From NCBI GenBank assembly GCA_902492455.1, contig CABULH010000013.1, positions 51,426 through 115,425 of the forward strand: a DNA stretch of 64,000 nt. The letters run 5' to 3'. Every line of letters begins with the position of its first letter. Position 1 is the stretch's first letter. The stretch is from an uncultured Oscillospiraceae bacterium (lineage in GTDB: Bacteria > Bacillota > Clostridia > Oscillospirales > Acutalibacteraceae). Position numbers and translations under genes: made by a program. This document shows positions 17,190 through 24,571 of the stretch, piece by piece. A model generated the notes under the pieces. It saw only the letters and a list, made by a program, of their open reading frames with translations. It was not told the DNA's origin and made no database searches.

Positions 17190-18302
17190 TTACATATAGT
17201 ACAGCAGCAGAAATATCAGCAAAACCAAAGCCAGGCCCGCCGCCACAGCCGCCAGCACCTTGAAGGGGCTGACGGGAGCGCTGCCGGCCACTCTGCCGGT
17301 TTCGCCGTTGATCATGAAGCGATAAATTTTCTTGCCGTAGGGGGAGGAAAAAATCCACACCGGAAGAAGAATGTGCTTGAACCGCACATTGTAAAACTGA
17401 TGATTGTACCGCATCCCCCGGTAATGGTCATATCCCTCGTTGGCCTGGATCCGGCTCTCCATCGCCGCTTCCATGGCCGGGGATACGGCTGACCAGCCCT
17501 CGTCCAGCCCCACGTTGTATCGTTCGGCGGAAAAACCCGCCAGAAAAGCGGGGGCATAGCGGCAGAGTACCTTCATGGAATAGCCGCCCAGCCGTCTGAT
17601 CAGCTGCTGATCCAGGGTACGGGTGGCGCAGGCGGGATAATCGTCAAAGGCCAGCTGTTCCCTGCCGGAAATCGGATACCAGCGGGTGCGGGTTTCGGTA
17701 TAGGTCTGACGCTTGCCGTTCACTACCCGGGTACGGGTCACGGTGTAATCCTTGCCGCCCTCTCCAGCGTAATCGGAAACCAAATCGGAGTCGAAGGTCC
17801 AGTAAGGCATATAGACCCCTTGGAGATGCTCCACAGCCGCCCGGCTTTTTTTGTACTTGCCCGGCGCCCAGAAGCGCTTCTTCACCCAGCCCTTGAAAAT
17901 CTCCACCGCTTTGTCCCGGGAGATTCGAAAGGGCATCAAGCTTTCCGGCAGGATACCCACGTCCACCTCTCCGCTGTCCACCACATACCGACTGCCGCAG
18001 AAGGGGCACTCCGCCGTCATCTTATCGGCGGCTATCACCGTCTGGGCGCCGCAGTTCCGGCAGCTCACCGTCCGGTTCCCCAGCAGTTCCCAATCCGGTG
18101 CGGTATAGCCGCCGTCCGCGGGATTGTACAGATACTCCGGTGACTCCATCCATTGGAGATCCAGCGCATCCGACCGGCCGCAGTGATCGCACTTCATCCC
18201 CTGCGTATCGGGATCAAAGTGCATCTGGCTGCCGCAGCCCTCGCAGGGGAAGGTATTGGCGCCGATTCGCTTGTCCTTCGCCGTATTTTCCATCGCCGTC
18301 AT
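17190..18302 (-). CDS. Zinc-ribbon membrane protein, YdjG-like
   Basis: 370 aa. The N-terminus has a zinc ribbon (FPCEGCGSQM ... MKCDHCGRSD) and a second one (VSCRNCGAQ ... ECPFCGSRY), then a large soluble domain (MPYWTFDSDL, YNVRFKHILLPVWIF) and a single C-terminal membrane segment (AAVAAGLALVLLIFLLLYY). This plan matches Bacillus subtilis YdjG, which with YdjH and YdjI forms a membrane-stress complex that recruits a PspA-type protein. Its ATG overlaps the stop codon of the SPFH gene, so the two are translationally coupled. No pspA gene is in this window. Database names such as 'primosomal protein N-prime' for such proteins are misleading. Confidence 0.8.
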   Translation of the reverse strand: MTAMENTAKDKRIGANTFPCEGCGSQMHFDPDTQGMKCDHCGRSDALDLQWMESPEYLYNPADGGYTAPDWELLGNRTVSCRNCGAQTVIAADKMTAECPFCGSRYVVDSGEVDVGILPESLMPFRISRDKAVEIFKGWVKKRFWAPGKYKKSRAAVEHLQGVYMPYWTFDSDLVSDYAGEGGKDYTVTRTRVVNGKRQTYTETRTRWYPISGREQLAFDDYPACATRTLDQQLIRRLGGYSMKVLCRYAPAFLAGFSAERYNVGLDEGWSAVSPAMEAAMESRIQANEGYDHYRGMRYNHQFYNVRFKHILLPVWIFSSPYGKKIYRFMINGETGRVAGSAPVSPFKVLAAVAAGLALVLLIFLLLYYM

Positions 18303-19414
18303 TCACCCAACGGCGCGCCGCACTCGGCGCAGAACTTGCCGCTGCCCTGGGCACCGCATTTTTTGCAGGTCACCCGCAGGGCTGCTCCGCATTCCGGGCA
18401 GAACTTGGCGTCCGCTTTGATCTCCTTGCCGCACTTGGGACAGGGCACACCCGCGAAGCGGGGATTCTTACCGCACTCTGGACAGAATTTGGCGTTGGCA
18501 TCCACCTCGGAGCCGCAGCTGACGCAGCGGATTGTCCCGGCGGCGGGAGCGGCGGCAGGAGCCGCAACGGAATCCGCGAAGGCGCGGCCCACCTGAGCGC
18601 CCGCTCCCAGGCCCACGCCGACACCGGCGATGCCGCCGGGATTCCGGGCGGCGTCCCGGATGGCTTCCGCCGACTGGTAGCGGGTATACTGGCCCAAATC
18701 CCCCAACACCCCCATGGAGGTGCGCTTGTCGATGACCTTTTCCACTTCCTCCGGCAAGGAGATGCTTTCGATAATCAGCTGCTGGAGGAAAAGGCCGATA
18801 GCCTCAAAGGCGGGCTGCATCCGGGTACGGCCGGCCTCGCCCAGCTCGTCATAGCTGCTCACCAAATCGATAATGGGCATCTGCAGTTCACCGATAGCAT
18901 CCGCCAGCCGGGAAACCACCATCCGCCGCAGATAGCCCACGATATCCTTGGTGGTATAGGTGGGCAGAGTACCGAAAATTTCCCGCAGGAAAACCTCCGG
19001 CCGGATTACCTTAAAGGAGAAGATGCCGAAGGCGGACATACGCACCATGCCGAATTCCGCATCCCGCCGTAAGATCGGCTTCTGGGTGCCCCACTTCTGA
19101 TCGTTGAACAGACGGGTGCTGACGAAGAACACCTCCGCTTTAAAGGGGGAATTGAAGCCGTATTCCCAGGATTTCAGCTTGGTAAGCAGGGGCATATTTT
19201 CGGTTATCAGGGTGTACCGGCCGGGACCGAAGACGTCGGCGATGACCCCTTCGTTGAGGAACACCGCGCACTGGCCCTCCCGGACGATCAGCTGCGCCCC
19301 CATCTTAATTTCATTCCCCTGCACGGGAAACTGAAACACAATGGTATCCTGGGAAAAATCCGTGGCCTCAATAACCTCGATCATCTGGCCGCGGACAAAA
19401 TCAAACAGACCCAT
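18299..19414 (-). CDS. SPFH-domain / virion-core-like protein with zinc ribbons, YdjI-like
   Basis: 371 aa. The N-terminal 270 residues are an SPFH-type domain (MGLFDFVRGQMIEVIEATD, VREGQCAVFLNEGVIADVFGPGRYTL, VSSYDELGEAGRTRMQPAFEAIGL). A glycine/alanine linker follows, then three to four CxxC zinc ribbons (RCVSCGSEV, FCPECGKN, PCPKCGKE, FCPECGAAL, CKKCGAQ, FCAECGAPLGE). This is the arrangement of B. subtilis YdjI and relatives found near membrane-stress proteins. The start at ATG 19414 has AGAAGG 8 bases upstream. It is the first gene of a two-gene operon and has a long leader that includes a member of the modular repeat family. Confidence 0.85.
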   Translation of the reverse strand: MGLFDFVRGQMIEVIEATDFSQDTIVFQFPVQGNEIKMGAQLIVREGQCAVFLNEGVIADVFGPGRYTLITENMPLLTKLKSWEYGFNSPFKAEVFFVSTRLFNDQKWGTQKPILRRDAEFGMVRMSAFGIFSFKVIRPEVFLREIFGTLPTYTTKDIVGYLRRMVVSRLADAIGELQMPIIDLVSSYDELGEAGRTRMQPAFEAIGLFLQQLIIESISLPEEVEKVIDKRTSMGVLGDLGQYTRYQSAEAIRDAARNPGGIAGVGVGLGAGAQVGRAFADSVAAPAAAPAAGTIRCVSCGSEVDANAKFCPECGKNPRFAGVPCPKCGKEIKADAKFCPECGAALRVTCKKCGAQGSGKFCAECGAPLGE

Positions 19415-19642
19415 ATCATAACCTTCTTTCTTTTCGTATTCCGAGTCTGATTTCTGCATTTTTATAATTCCGGCCCCAAGCCGATGGGTTAATTAAAGCA
19501 TAAACGCAAAGACACAGCCGGTGTACGGTTACGCTCCCACCGGAAGAATGCCAATGCGGCAAAGCCGCAGGAGGCTGTTCAAGCCGACCGGCATTCTTCA
19601 AAGAGAAAATCCTCGATTTTCTCCATTATACCATAAAACGCC
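19415..19642 (-). repeat. Leader of the YdjI/YdjG-like operon with promoter and a modular repeat copy
   Basis: On the minus strand a TATAAT (19625-19630), preceded by TTTACC at 18 bases, starts a leader with hairpins GAGAAAATC/GATTTTCTC, AAGAATGCC/GGCATTCTT and CCGGTG/CACCGG. Then CGGCTGTGTC (19511-19520) and TTGCGTTT follow, the same boxes as in the repeats at 32.2 and 48.2 kb. Confidence 0.65.
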
Positions 19643-19651
19643 GGGCAAGGT

Positions 19652-19692
19652 AAAGAGGAGCGGCGTCAAAATGCTCCCATTTCGACGCCGCT
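19652..19692 (-). terminator. Probable terminator of glmS
   Basis: Arms AGCGGCGTC and GACGCCGCT lie 20 bases beyond the glmS stop; on the minus strand they are followed by CCTCTTT, a weak T tract. Confidence 0.55.
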
Positions 19693-19712
19693 TTCCAAGA
19701 GAATTCCGTATT

Positions 19713-21542
19713 TTACTCCACCGTGACGCTTTTCGCCAGGTTGCGGGGCTTGTCGATGTCGCATTTCCGGGCCAGGGCGATGTAGTAGCCCAGCAGCTGC
19801 ATGGGCACCACCTCCAGGGAAGGCATCAGCAGATCGTTGGTTTTGGGAATATAAATCACGTGGTCTACATCCGGCAGATCGTCCCGGTTGTCGTCGGTGG
19901 TAATCATCAGCACCTCCGCCCCCCGGGCCTTGACCTCCTTGATGTTGGACATGGTCTTTTCAAACAGTTTATCGCAGCAGGCCAGAGCCACCACAAAGGT
20001 GCCCTCCTCAATCAGGGATATGGTGCCGTGCTTGAGCTCGCCGGCGGCGTAAGCCTCCGAATGGATATAGCTGATTTCCTTCAGCTTGAGGGAAGCCTCC
20101 AGGGCCACGGCATAATCCAGATTCCGGCCGATGAAATAGGCGTGCTCCAGGTAGGCGTAGCGCTGGGCCAGCTGGGCCAGCTCCGGCGCTTGGCGCAGGA
20201 TGCCCGCCACCATATCCGGCAGCCGGATCAGGGCGCTGAGAAGCCGCCGCAGGTTGCGGTCGTCGATGTTCCCCAGCTTATGGGCAATATAAAAAGCAAT
20301 GATATACAGCATGGTAAGCTGGGTGGAATAAGCCTTGGTGGTTGCCACCGAGATTTCCGGTCCGGCCCAGGTGTAGAGTACATCGTCGCTTTCGGAGGCG
20401 ATGGAGCTGCCCACCACGTTTACCACCGACAGCACCCGGGCGCCCCGGCGCTTAGCCTCCCGCAGGGCGGCCAAGGTATCGGCGGTTTCTCCCGACTGGC
20501 TGATGATGATCACCAGGGTTTTCTCGTCCACAATGGGATCCCGATACCGGAACTCCGACGCCAAATCCACCTCTACCGGAATCCGGGTCAGCTTTTCCAG
20601 CACGTATTTCCCCACCACTCCCGCGTGGTAAGCGGATCCGCAGGCCACGATGTACAGCCGGTTGATTTGGCGCAGCTGCTTCCCGGTAAGGCTGATGCCG
20701 TCCAGCACAATGCCGCCGCTGGCGTCGATCCGTGGGGAGATGGTGGCGGACAGGGCCTGGGGCTGTTCCATGATCTCTTTGATCATAAAATGGGCGTAAC
20801 CGCCCTTTTCCGCGCTGGACACGTCCCAATCCACGGTAATTTCCTTTTTCTCCACCGGATGGCCGGCCTGATCGAAAACCTCCGCCTTATCCGCCGTCAG
20901 CCGCACCACCTCATGATCCGCCAGCTGCAAAATCCGGCGGGTGTGAGCCAGCAGAGCGGGAATATCCGAAGCGATGAAATTGCCCTCCTCCGACAACCCG
21001 ACGATCAGCGGGCTGGCGTTGCGCACCGCGATCATCTCATCCGGATGTTCGCTGCAAAGCACGCCCAGGGCGTAAGAGCCCTCCAGTTGGGCGATGGCCG
21101 CCCGGACGGCGGCGAGAAAATCCCCGGTATAATGCTTCTCAATCAGATGAGCCACCACCTCCGTGTCCGTTTCGGACAGGAACTGGATGCCCTCTTCCAT
21201 CAGCTGTTTTTTCAGGGCGGCATAATTTTCGATGATGCCGTTGTGCACCACGGCAAACCGGCCGCTGGCGCTGCGGTGAGGATGGGAGTTCTCATCGCTG
21301 GGCTTACCGTGGGTGGCCCAGCGTGTATGTCCAATGCCCACTGTGGCTTCCATCCCCTTGCCGCCGTCGATCATCTCGCTTAAAATCTGCAGTCGTCCCT
21401 TGGCTTTGTGAATCTCAATTCCCGCGCTTCCCACCAGCGCGATACCCGCGGAGTCATAGCCGCGGTATTCCAGCTTTGCCAGGCCCTCCAGCAACAGGGG
21501 GGCCGCCGGTTTGCGGCCGATAAATCCCACAATTCCACACAT
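19713..21542 (-). CDS. glmS: Glutamine--fructose-6-phosphate aminotransferase (isomerising)
   Basis: Makes glucosamine-6-phosphate from fructose-6-phosphate and glutamine, the entry to cell-wall amino sugars. 609 aa, normal length. The N-terminal glutaminase domain begins MCGIVGFIG (Cys2 is the nucleophile after Met removal) with GHTRWATHG and NGIIENY. Two SIS domains follow, with ISQSGETADTLAALREAK and a C-terminal DKPRNLAKSVTVE ending, the hallmark of this enzyme. AAAGGA precedes the start by 12 bases. The leader is about 170 bases and carries a stem GATCCGC/GCGGATC just before the ribosome-binding site, but no glmS ribozyme core is visible. Confidence 0.97.
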   Translation of the reverse strand: MCGIVGFIGRKPAAPLLLEGLAKLEYRGYDSAGIALVGSAGIEIHKAKGRLQILSEMIDGGKGMEATVGIGHTRWATHGKPSDENSHPHRSASGRFAVVHNGIIENYAALKKQLMEEGIQFLSETDTEVVAHLIEKHYTGDFLAAVRAAIAQLEGSYALGVLCSEHPDEMIAVRNASPLIVGLSEEGNFIASDIPALLAHTRRILQLADHEVVRLTADKAEVFDQAGHPVEKKEITVDWDVSSAEKGGYAHFMIKEIMEQPQALSATISPRIDASGGIVLDGISLTGKQLRQINRLYIVACGSAYHAGVVGKYVLEKLTRIPVEVDLASEFRYRDPIVDEKTLVIIISQSGETADTLAALREAKRRGARVLSVVNVVGSSIASESDDVLYTWAGPEISVATTKAYSTQLTMLYIIAFYIAHKLGNIDDRNLRRLLSALIRLPDMVAGILRQAPELAQLAQRYAYLEHAYFIGRNLDYAVALEASLKLKEISYIHSEAYAAGELKHGTISLIEEGTFVVALACCDKLFEKTMSNIKEVKARGAEVLMITTDDNRDDLPDVDHVIYIPKTNDLLMPSLEVVPMQLLGYYIALARKCDIDKPRNLAKSVTVE

Positions 21543-21986
21543 AGCTATCCCAAATCCTTTCCCGGATGATCCGCCGTTTTTCCAGCGGATCTCAACATTA
21601 GGCGGGCATGATGGAAGCCGCCGCTCTCCTTTTTTGAAGAAAGCCTGCCGCTCCAGACTTCACTATCTTTGCCCTAAGGCCTTCCCCTCATCCCACAAAA
21701 TGAAGGAACCGGTCCCATTTTACTGCATAACTTGGCTTATTTCAAGAAATAAAACGGAATTGTAATCTATTTTATGCAGCATCGGTCCATCTAAGAATTC
21801 CTTTAGGGCGATTTCCTTATTCTTCGCGGAATTTTTTATGTGAGAAATGATTCCGTTGCGGAGTGCGGGAACTTATGTTTGTACAGAAAAACACATTGAA
21901 ATATTGATATACGATAGAGAATTTGAACATAACGGGTTTGGTATCGCACAATTTTTACATTTATGGGTAAACCTTCAGCGTGTTCC
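21543..21986. other. Intergenic region between divergent glmS and glycosyltransferase genes
   Basis: The glmS half is its leader. The remainder (21,750-21,986) is AT-rich and shows no open frame with a ribosome-binding site. No terminator or known RNA is evident. Confidence 0.5.
21717..21745 (-). promoter_or_regulatory. Promoter of glmS
   Basis: Minus-strand TTGAAA (21740-21745) and TAAAAT (21717-21722), 17 bases apart, about 175 bases upstream of the start codon. Confidence 0.65.
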
Positions 21987-22015
21987 TTGACGTTACATAA
22001 AAGTTGTATTATAAT
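21987..22015 (+). promoter_or_regulatory. Promoter of the glycosyltransferase gene
   Basis: TTGACG (21987-21992) and a perfect TATAAT (22010-22015) with a 17-base spacer. Confidence 0.8.
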
Positions 22016-22095
22016 TTTTTGGAAATAAATAATAAAAAGGTCCTAAATTGAGATGGTTATAAAATGGATTTGCAAACAAAGAATAGGTGTTAATA

Positions 22096-23151
22096 GTGAA
22101 AAAAATAGCTTTTTTTCAAAGCGATCTGAATGTCGGCGGTATTCAGAAATCTATCATCACTTTGCTCAACAACCTCGATGATTCGCTTTATGAAGTGGAT
22201 TTGTTTTTGTTTAGCGAGGCTGATTTTTTCGAAAAACATCTTCCGGAAAACGTCCGAATTATTCGGATGAAGCCTTTCCCAAAATATACTAAGCTACTGC
22301 CCTTTTCTCTTGTCCGCAAAATGTATGGAAAAACATTCGCTTCAAACGGTCAAACATATGATGTGGCTGTTGATTTCAATAGTTATTGGCATGAGTGTTC
22401 TGTGGGCGCGGTTTCCGTTCCGGCGAAAAAACGTGTTATGTGGATTCATAATGATGTAGAAAAGAAACTGGCTGAAGATCCGAAATACCGTATGCTCTGG
22501 AGGGCTTTCAAGACGAAATTCCAATATTTCGATGAATTCGCCGCTGTTTCCGCCGGTATCATCCCTGGATTTCGGCGGGCAGCGGACGTTCATAGTCAAA
22601 AAATTGTTCCGATTCCGAATTTTATAGATACTACGGAAATTTTTGAAAAAAGCCGTGAAACAATCCATTTGGAAGTTGATCCCACGAAAGTAAATCTTAT
22701 TTCCGTCGGACGTTTGTGTCATCAGAAAGGCTACGATCTGCTTATCGATGCATATGCCAAAGTCCTGTCACAGCGCAAGGATTTACACCTTTATTTGATA
22801 GGAGACGGACCAGACCGAAAAGAATTGGAGCAGCAGATTACACGTCTTGGCATCGGAGAGCATATCACTCTTCTTGGCAACCAGCCGAACCCCTTCCCTT
22901 ATGAAAAAAGAATGGATGCCTTTGTCCTCACCTCTCGTTATGAGGGTCAAGGCATTGTTTTATGGGAAGCTAAATGCCTTGGGTTGCAAATTCTGATGAC
23001 AAAAAACCTCGAGAAGTATAACGAGGGGATTGCCGGGTGCAGTGATATCACAGAAGCGATGCTACATGTTCAAAAACAGGTAAAGAAAGAGGACCCGCTT
23101 GAAGAATACAATGCAGATATACGAAGTGCGGTCGAGGGGTTACTCTCTTAA
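22096..23151 (+). CDS. Glycosyltransferase family 4 protein
   Basis: 351 aa GT-B enzyme that transfers a sugar from a nucleotide donor. The acceptor half starts KIAFFQSDLNVGGIQKSI (the GG.. loop); the donor half has NLISVGRLCHQKGYDLLIDAY, LYLIGDGPDRKELEQQ and the E-x7-E region SRYEGQGIVLWEAKCLG. It starts at a GTG at 22096, 6 bases after AGGTG; an upstream in-frame GTG at 22087 overlaps this site. It is somewhat AT-richer than the housekeeping genes and stands alone with its own promoter, so it may be an acquired cell-surface gene. The acceptor cannot be predicted. Confidence 0.9.
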   Translation: MKKIAFFQSDLNVGGIQKSIITLLNNLDDSLYEVDLFLFSEADFFEKHLPENVRIIRMKPFPKYTKLLPFSLVRKMYGKTFASNGQTYDVAVDFNSYWHECSVGAVSVPAKKRVMWIHNDVEKKLAEDPKYRMLWRAFKTKFQYFDEFAAVSAGIIPGFRRAADVHSQKIVPIPNFIDTTEIFEKSRETIHLEVDPTKVNLISVGRLCHQKGYDLLIDAYAKVLSQRKDLHLYLIGDGPDRKELEQQITRLGIGEHITLLGNQPNPFPYEKRMDAFVLTSRYEGQGIVLWEAKCLGLQILMTKNLEKYNEGIAGCSDITEAMLHVQKQVKKEDPLEEYNADIRSAVEGLLS

Positions 23152-23185
23152 AAAATTTTCACCCCCATATCATCGTCGTCCGGGC

Positions 23186-23214
23186 TTGCAATTTTCCGGT
23201 GTTTGTGCTATCCT
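23186..23214 (+). promoter_or_regulatory. Promoter of the pheST operon
   Basis: TTGCAA (23186-23191) and TATCCT (23209-23214), 17 bases apart. The stretch CGGGCTTGCA.TTTTCCG is shared with the tRNA-Leu promoter. Confidence 0.7.
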
Positions 23215-23219
23215 AATTT

Positions 23220-23485
23220 TACATAACGCGCTGATGGAGAAAGTAAGCGCTGAAACCGACGCGGCAGAGAGGGTTGTCACCGGCTGAAAGCAACCTGCGC
23301 ACGGACAGGGCCGAAGTTCGCTCCGGAGCGGCGCCGCTGAACGCAGGGGGATCCCCTTGCCGGTAGGCGGCGACGGCTGACCCCGTTATCGGTCGCAGGA
23401 GATGCCGCTTCGGGCGGCATGAACCAGGGTGGTACCACGGAGACGCAGTCTTCGTCCCTTTTCGGAGGGACGGAGGCTTTTTTGT
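23220..23485 (+). promoter_or_regulatory. T-box leader for phenylalanyl-tRNA synthetase
   Basis: Contains the hallmark T-box sequence AGGGTGGTACCACGG (23426-23440), which pairs with the tRNA acceptor end, and the GCAGAGAG-type element of stem I (about 23,263). A likely specifier codon TTC (Phe) sits at 23317-23319 in GAAGTTCGCTCC. The terminator follows: arms CTTCGTCCC / GGGACGGAG (23449-23476) and a run of T at 23478-23483. Uncharged tRNA-Phe should favour the antiterminator and switch on pheS and pheT. Confidence 0.93.
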
Positions 23486-23518
23486 TTTCACCGACAAGAG
23501 GAAAGAAAGGAAATCGGT

Positions 23519-24541
23519 ATGAAGGAAAAACTGGAAGCCCTGCGCCGTCAGGCGCTGGAAGAACTGGAAAAATTGAATCTCCCCAAGGATCTGGAGGATT
23601 TCCGGGTGCGGGTCATGGGCAAAAAAGGCCCCTTGACCGAGCTGCTGCGGGGCATGGGTTCTCTGCCGGCGGAGGAGCGGCCCAAAATGGGCCAGCTGGT
23701 GAACGAGCTGCGCTCCACCTTGGAAACCGCTCTGAAGGAACGGGAAACCGCCGTTCAGGCGACCCTGAAAGAACAGCGGATGAAGGAGGAACGGCTGGAT
23801 ATCACCATGCCGGGCAAAAAGGCGGAAACCGGCGGCCTGCATCCCCTGAACATCGTGCTGGCGGATCTCATTGATATCTTTCAGTCCATGGGCTTCGACG
23901 TGGTGGACGGCCCGGAAGTGGAAACCGACCACTACTGCTTCGAGGCGCTGAATCTGCCCCAGGATCATCCCGCCCGGGATATGCAGGATACCTTCTATAT
24001 CACCGACAGCATCCTGCTGCGCACCCAGACCTCCGCGGCCCAGGTGCGTACTATGGAGCAGCGCAAGCCTCCCATCCGGATCATCTGCCCCGGCCGGGTG
24101 TACCGGGCCGACGAGGTGGACGCCACCCACTCCCCGGTGTTCCATCAGGTGGAGGGCTTGGTGGTGGACAAGGGCATCACCATGTGCGATCTGAAGGGCG
24201 TCCTGGAGCAGTTCGCCCATGAAATTTACGGGCCGGAAACCAAGGTGCGCTTCCGTCCCTCTTTCTTCCCCTTCACCGAACCCAGCGCCGAGGTGGACGT
24301 CACCTGCTCCGCCTGCGGCGGCAAGGGCTGCCGGGTGTGCAAGGGCGAGGGATGGATCGAGATTCTGGGCGCGGGCATGGTGCATCCCAACGTACTGCGG
24401 GGCTGCGGCATCGACCCGGAGGTGTACTCCGGCTTTGCCTTCGGCATCGGTCTGGACCGCCTCACCACCACCCGGTACAAAATCAGCGATATCCGCCTGC
24501 TGTTTGAGAACGACCGGCGGTTCCTCAGCCAGTTTCAGTAA
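23519..24541 (+). CDS. pheS: Phenylalanine--tRNA ligase alpha subunit
   Basis: 340 aa catalytic subunit of the alpha2-beta2 enzyme. The N-terminal coiled coil (about residues 1-90) binds tRNA. The class II motifs are visible: motif 2 around PGRVYRADEVDATHSPVFHQ, FRPSFFPFTEPSAEVDV, and motif 3 FAFGIGLDRLTTTRY. A CSACGGKGCRVCKG segment lies in the usual insertion. ATG 23519 has AAAGGAAA 8 bases upstream; the longer frame from 23429 would run through the T-box terminator. pheT follows after 30 bases. Confidence 0.97.
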   Translation: MKEKLEALRRQALEELEKLNLPKDLEDFRVRVMGKKGPLTELLRGMGSLPAEERPKMGQLVNELRSTLETALKERETAVQATLKEQRMKEERLDITMPGKKAETGGLHPLNIVLADLIDIFQSMGFDVVDGPEVETDHYCFEALNLPQDHPARDMQDTFYITDSILLRTQTSAAQVRTMEQRKPPIRIICPGRVYRADEVDATHSPVFHQVEGLVVDKGITMCDLKGVLEQFAHEIYGPETKVRFRPSFFPFTEPSAEVDVTCSACGGKGCRVCKGEGWIEILGAGMVHPNVLRGCGIDPEVYSGFAFGIGLDRLTTTRYKISDIRLLFENDRRFLSQFQ

Positions 24542-24571
24542 TGGGATCATCCCGGAAAGGACGAATAGAGT

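Noticed and set aside
19521..21383. 620-codon plus-strand open frame opposite glmS
   Set aside because: Antisense shadow of a highly conserved enzyme gene; no start site.
21543..21716. glmS ribozyme in the glmS leader
   Set aside because: The leader has a stem and a GCGGATCATCCGGG string that slightly recalls it, but the conserved AGCGCC cleavage region and GTTGACGAGG core are missing.
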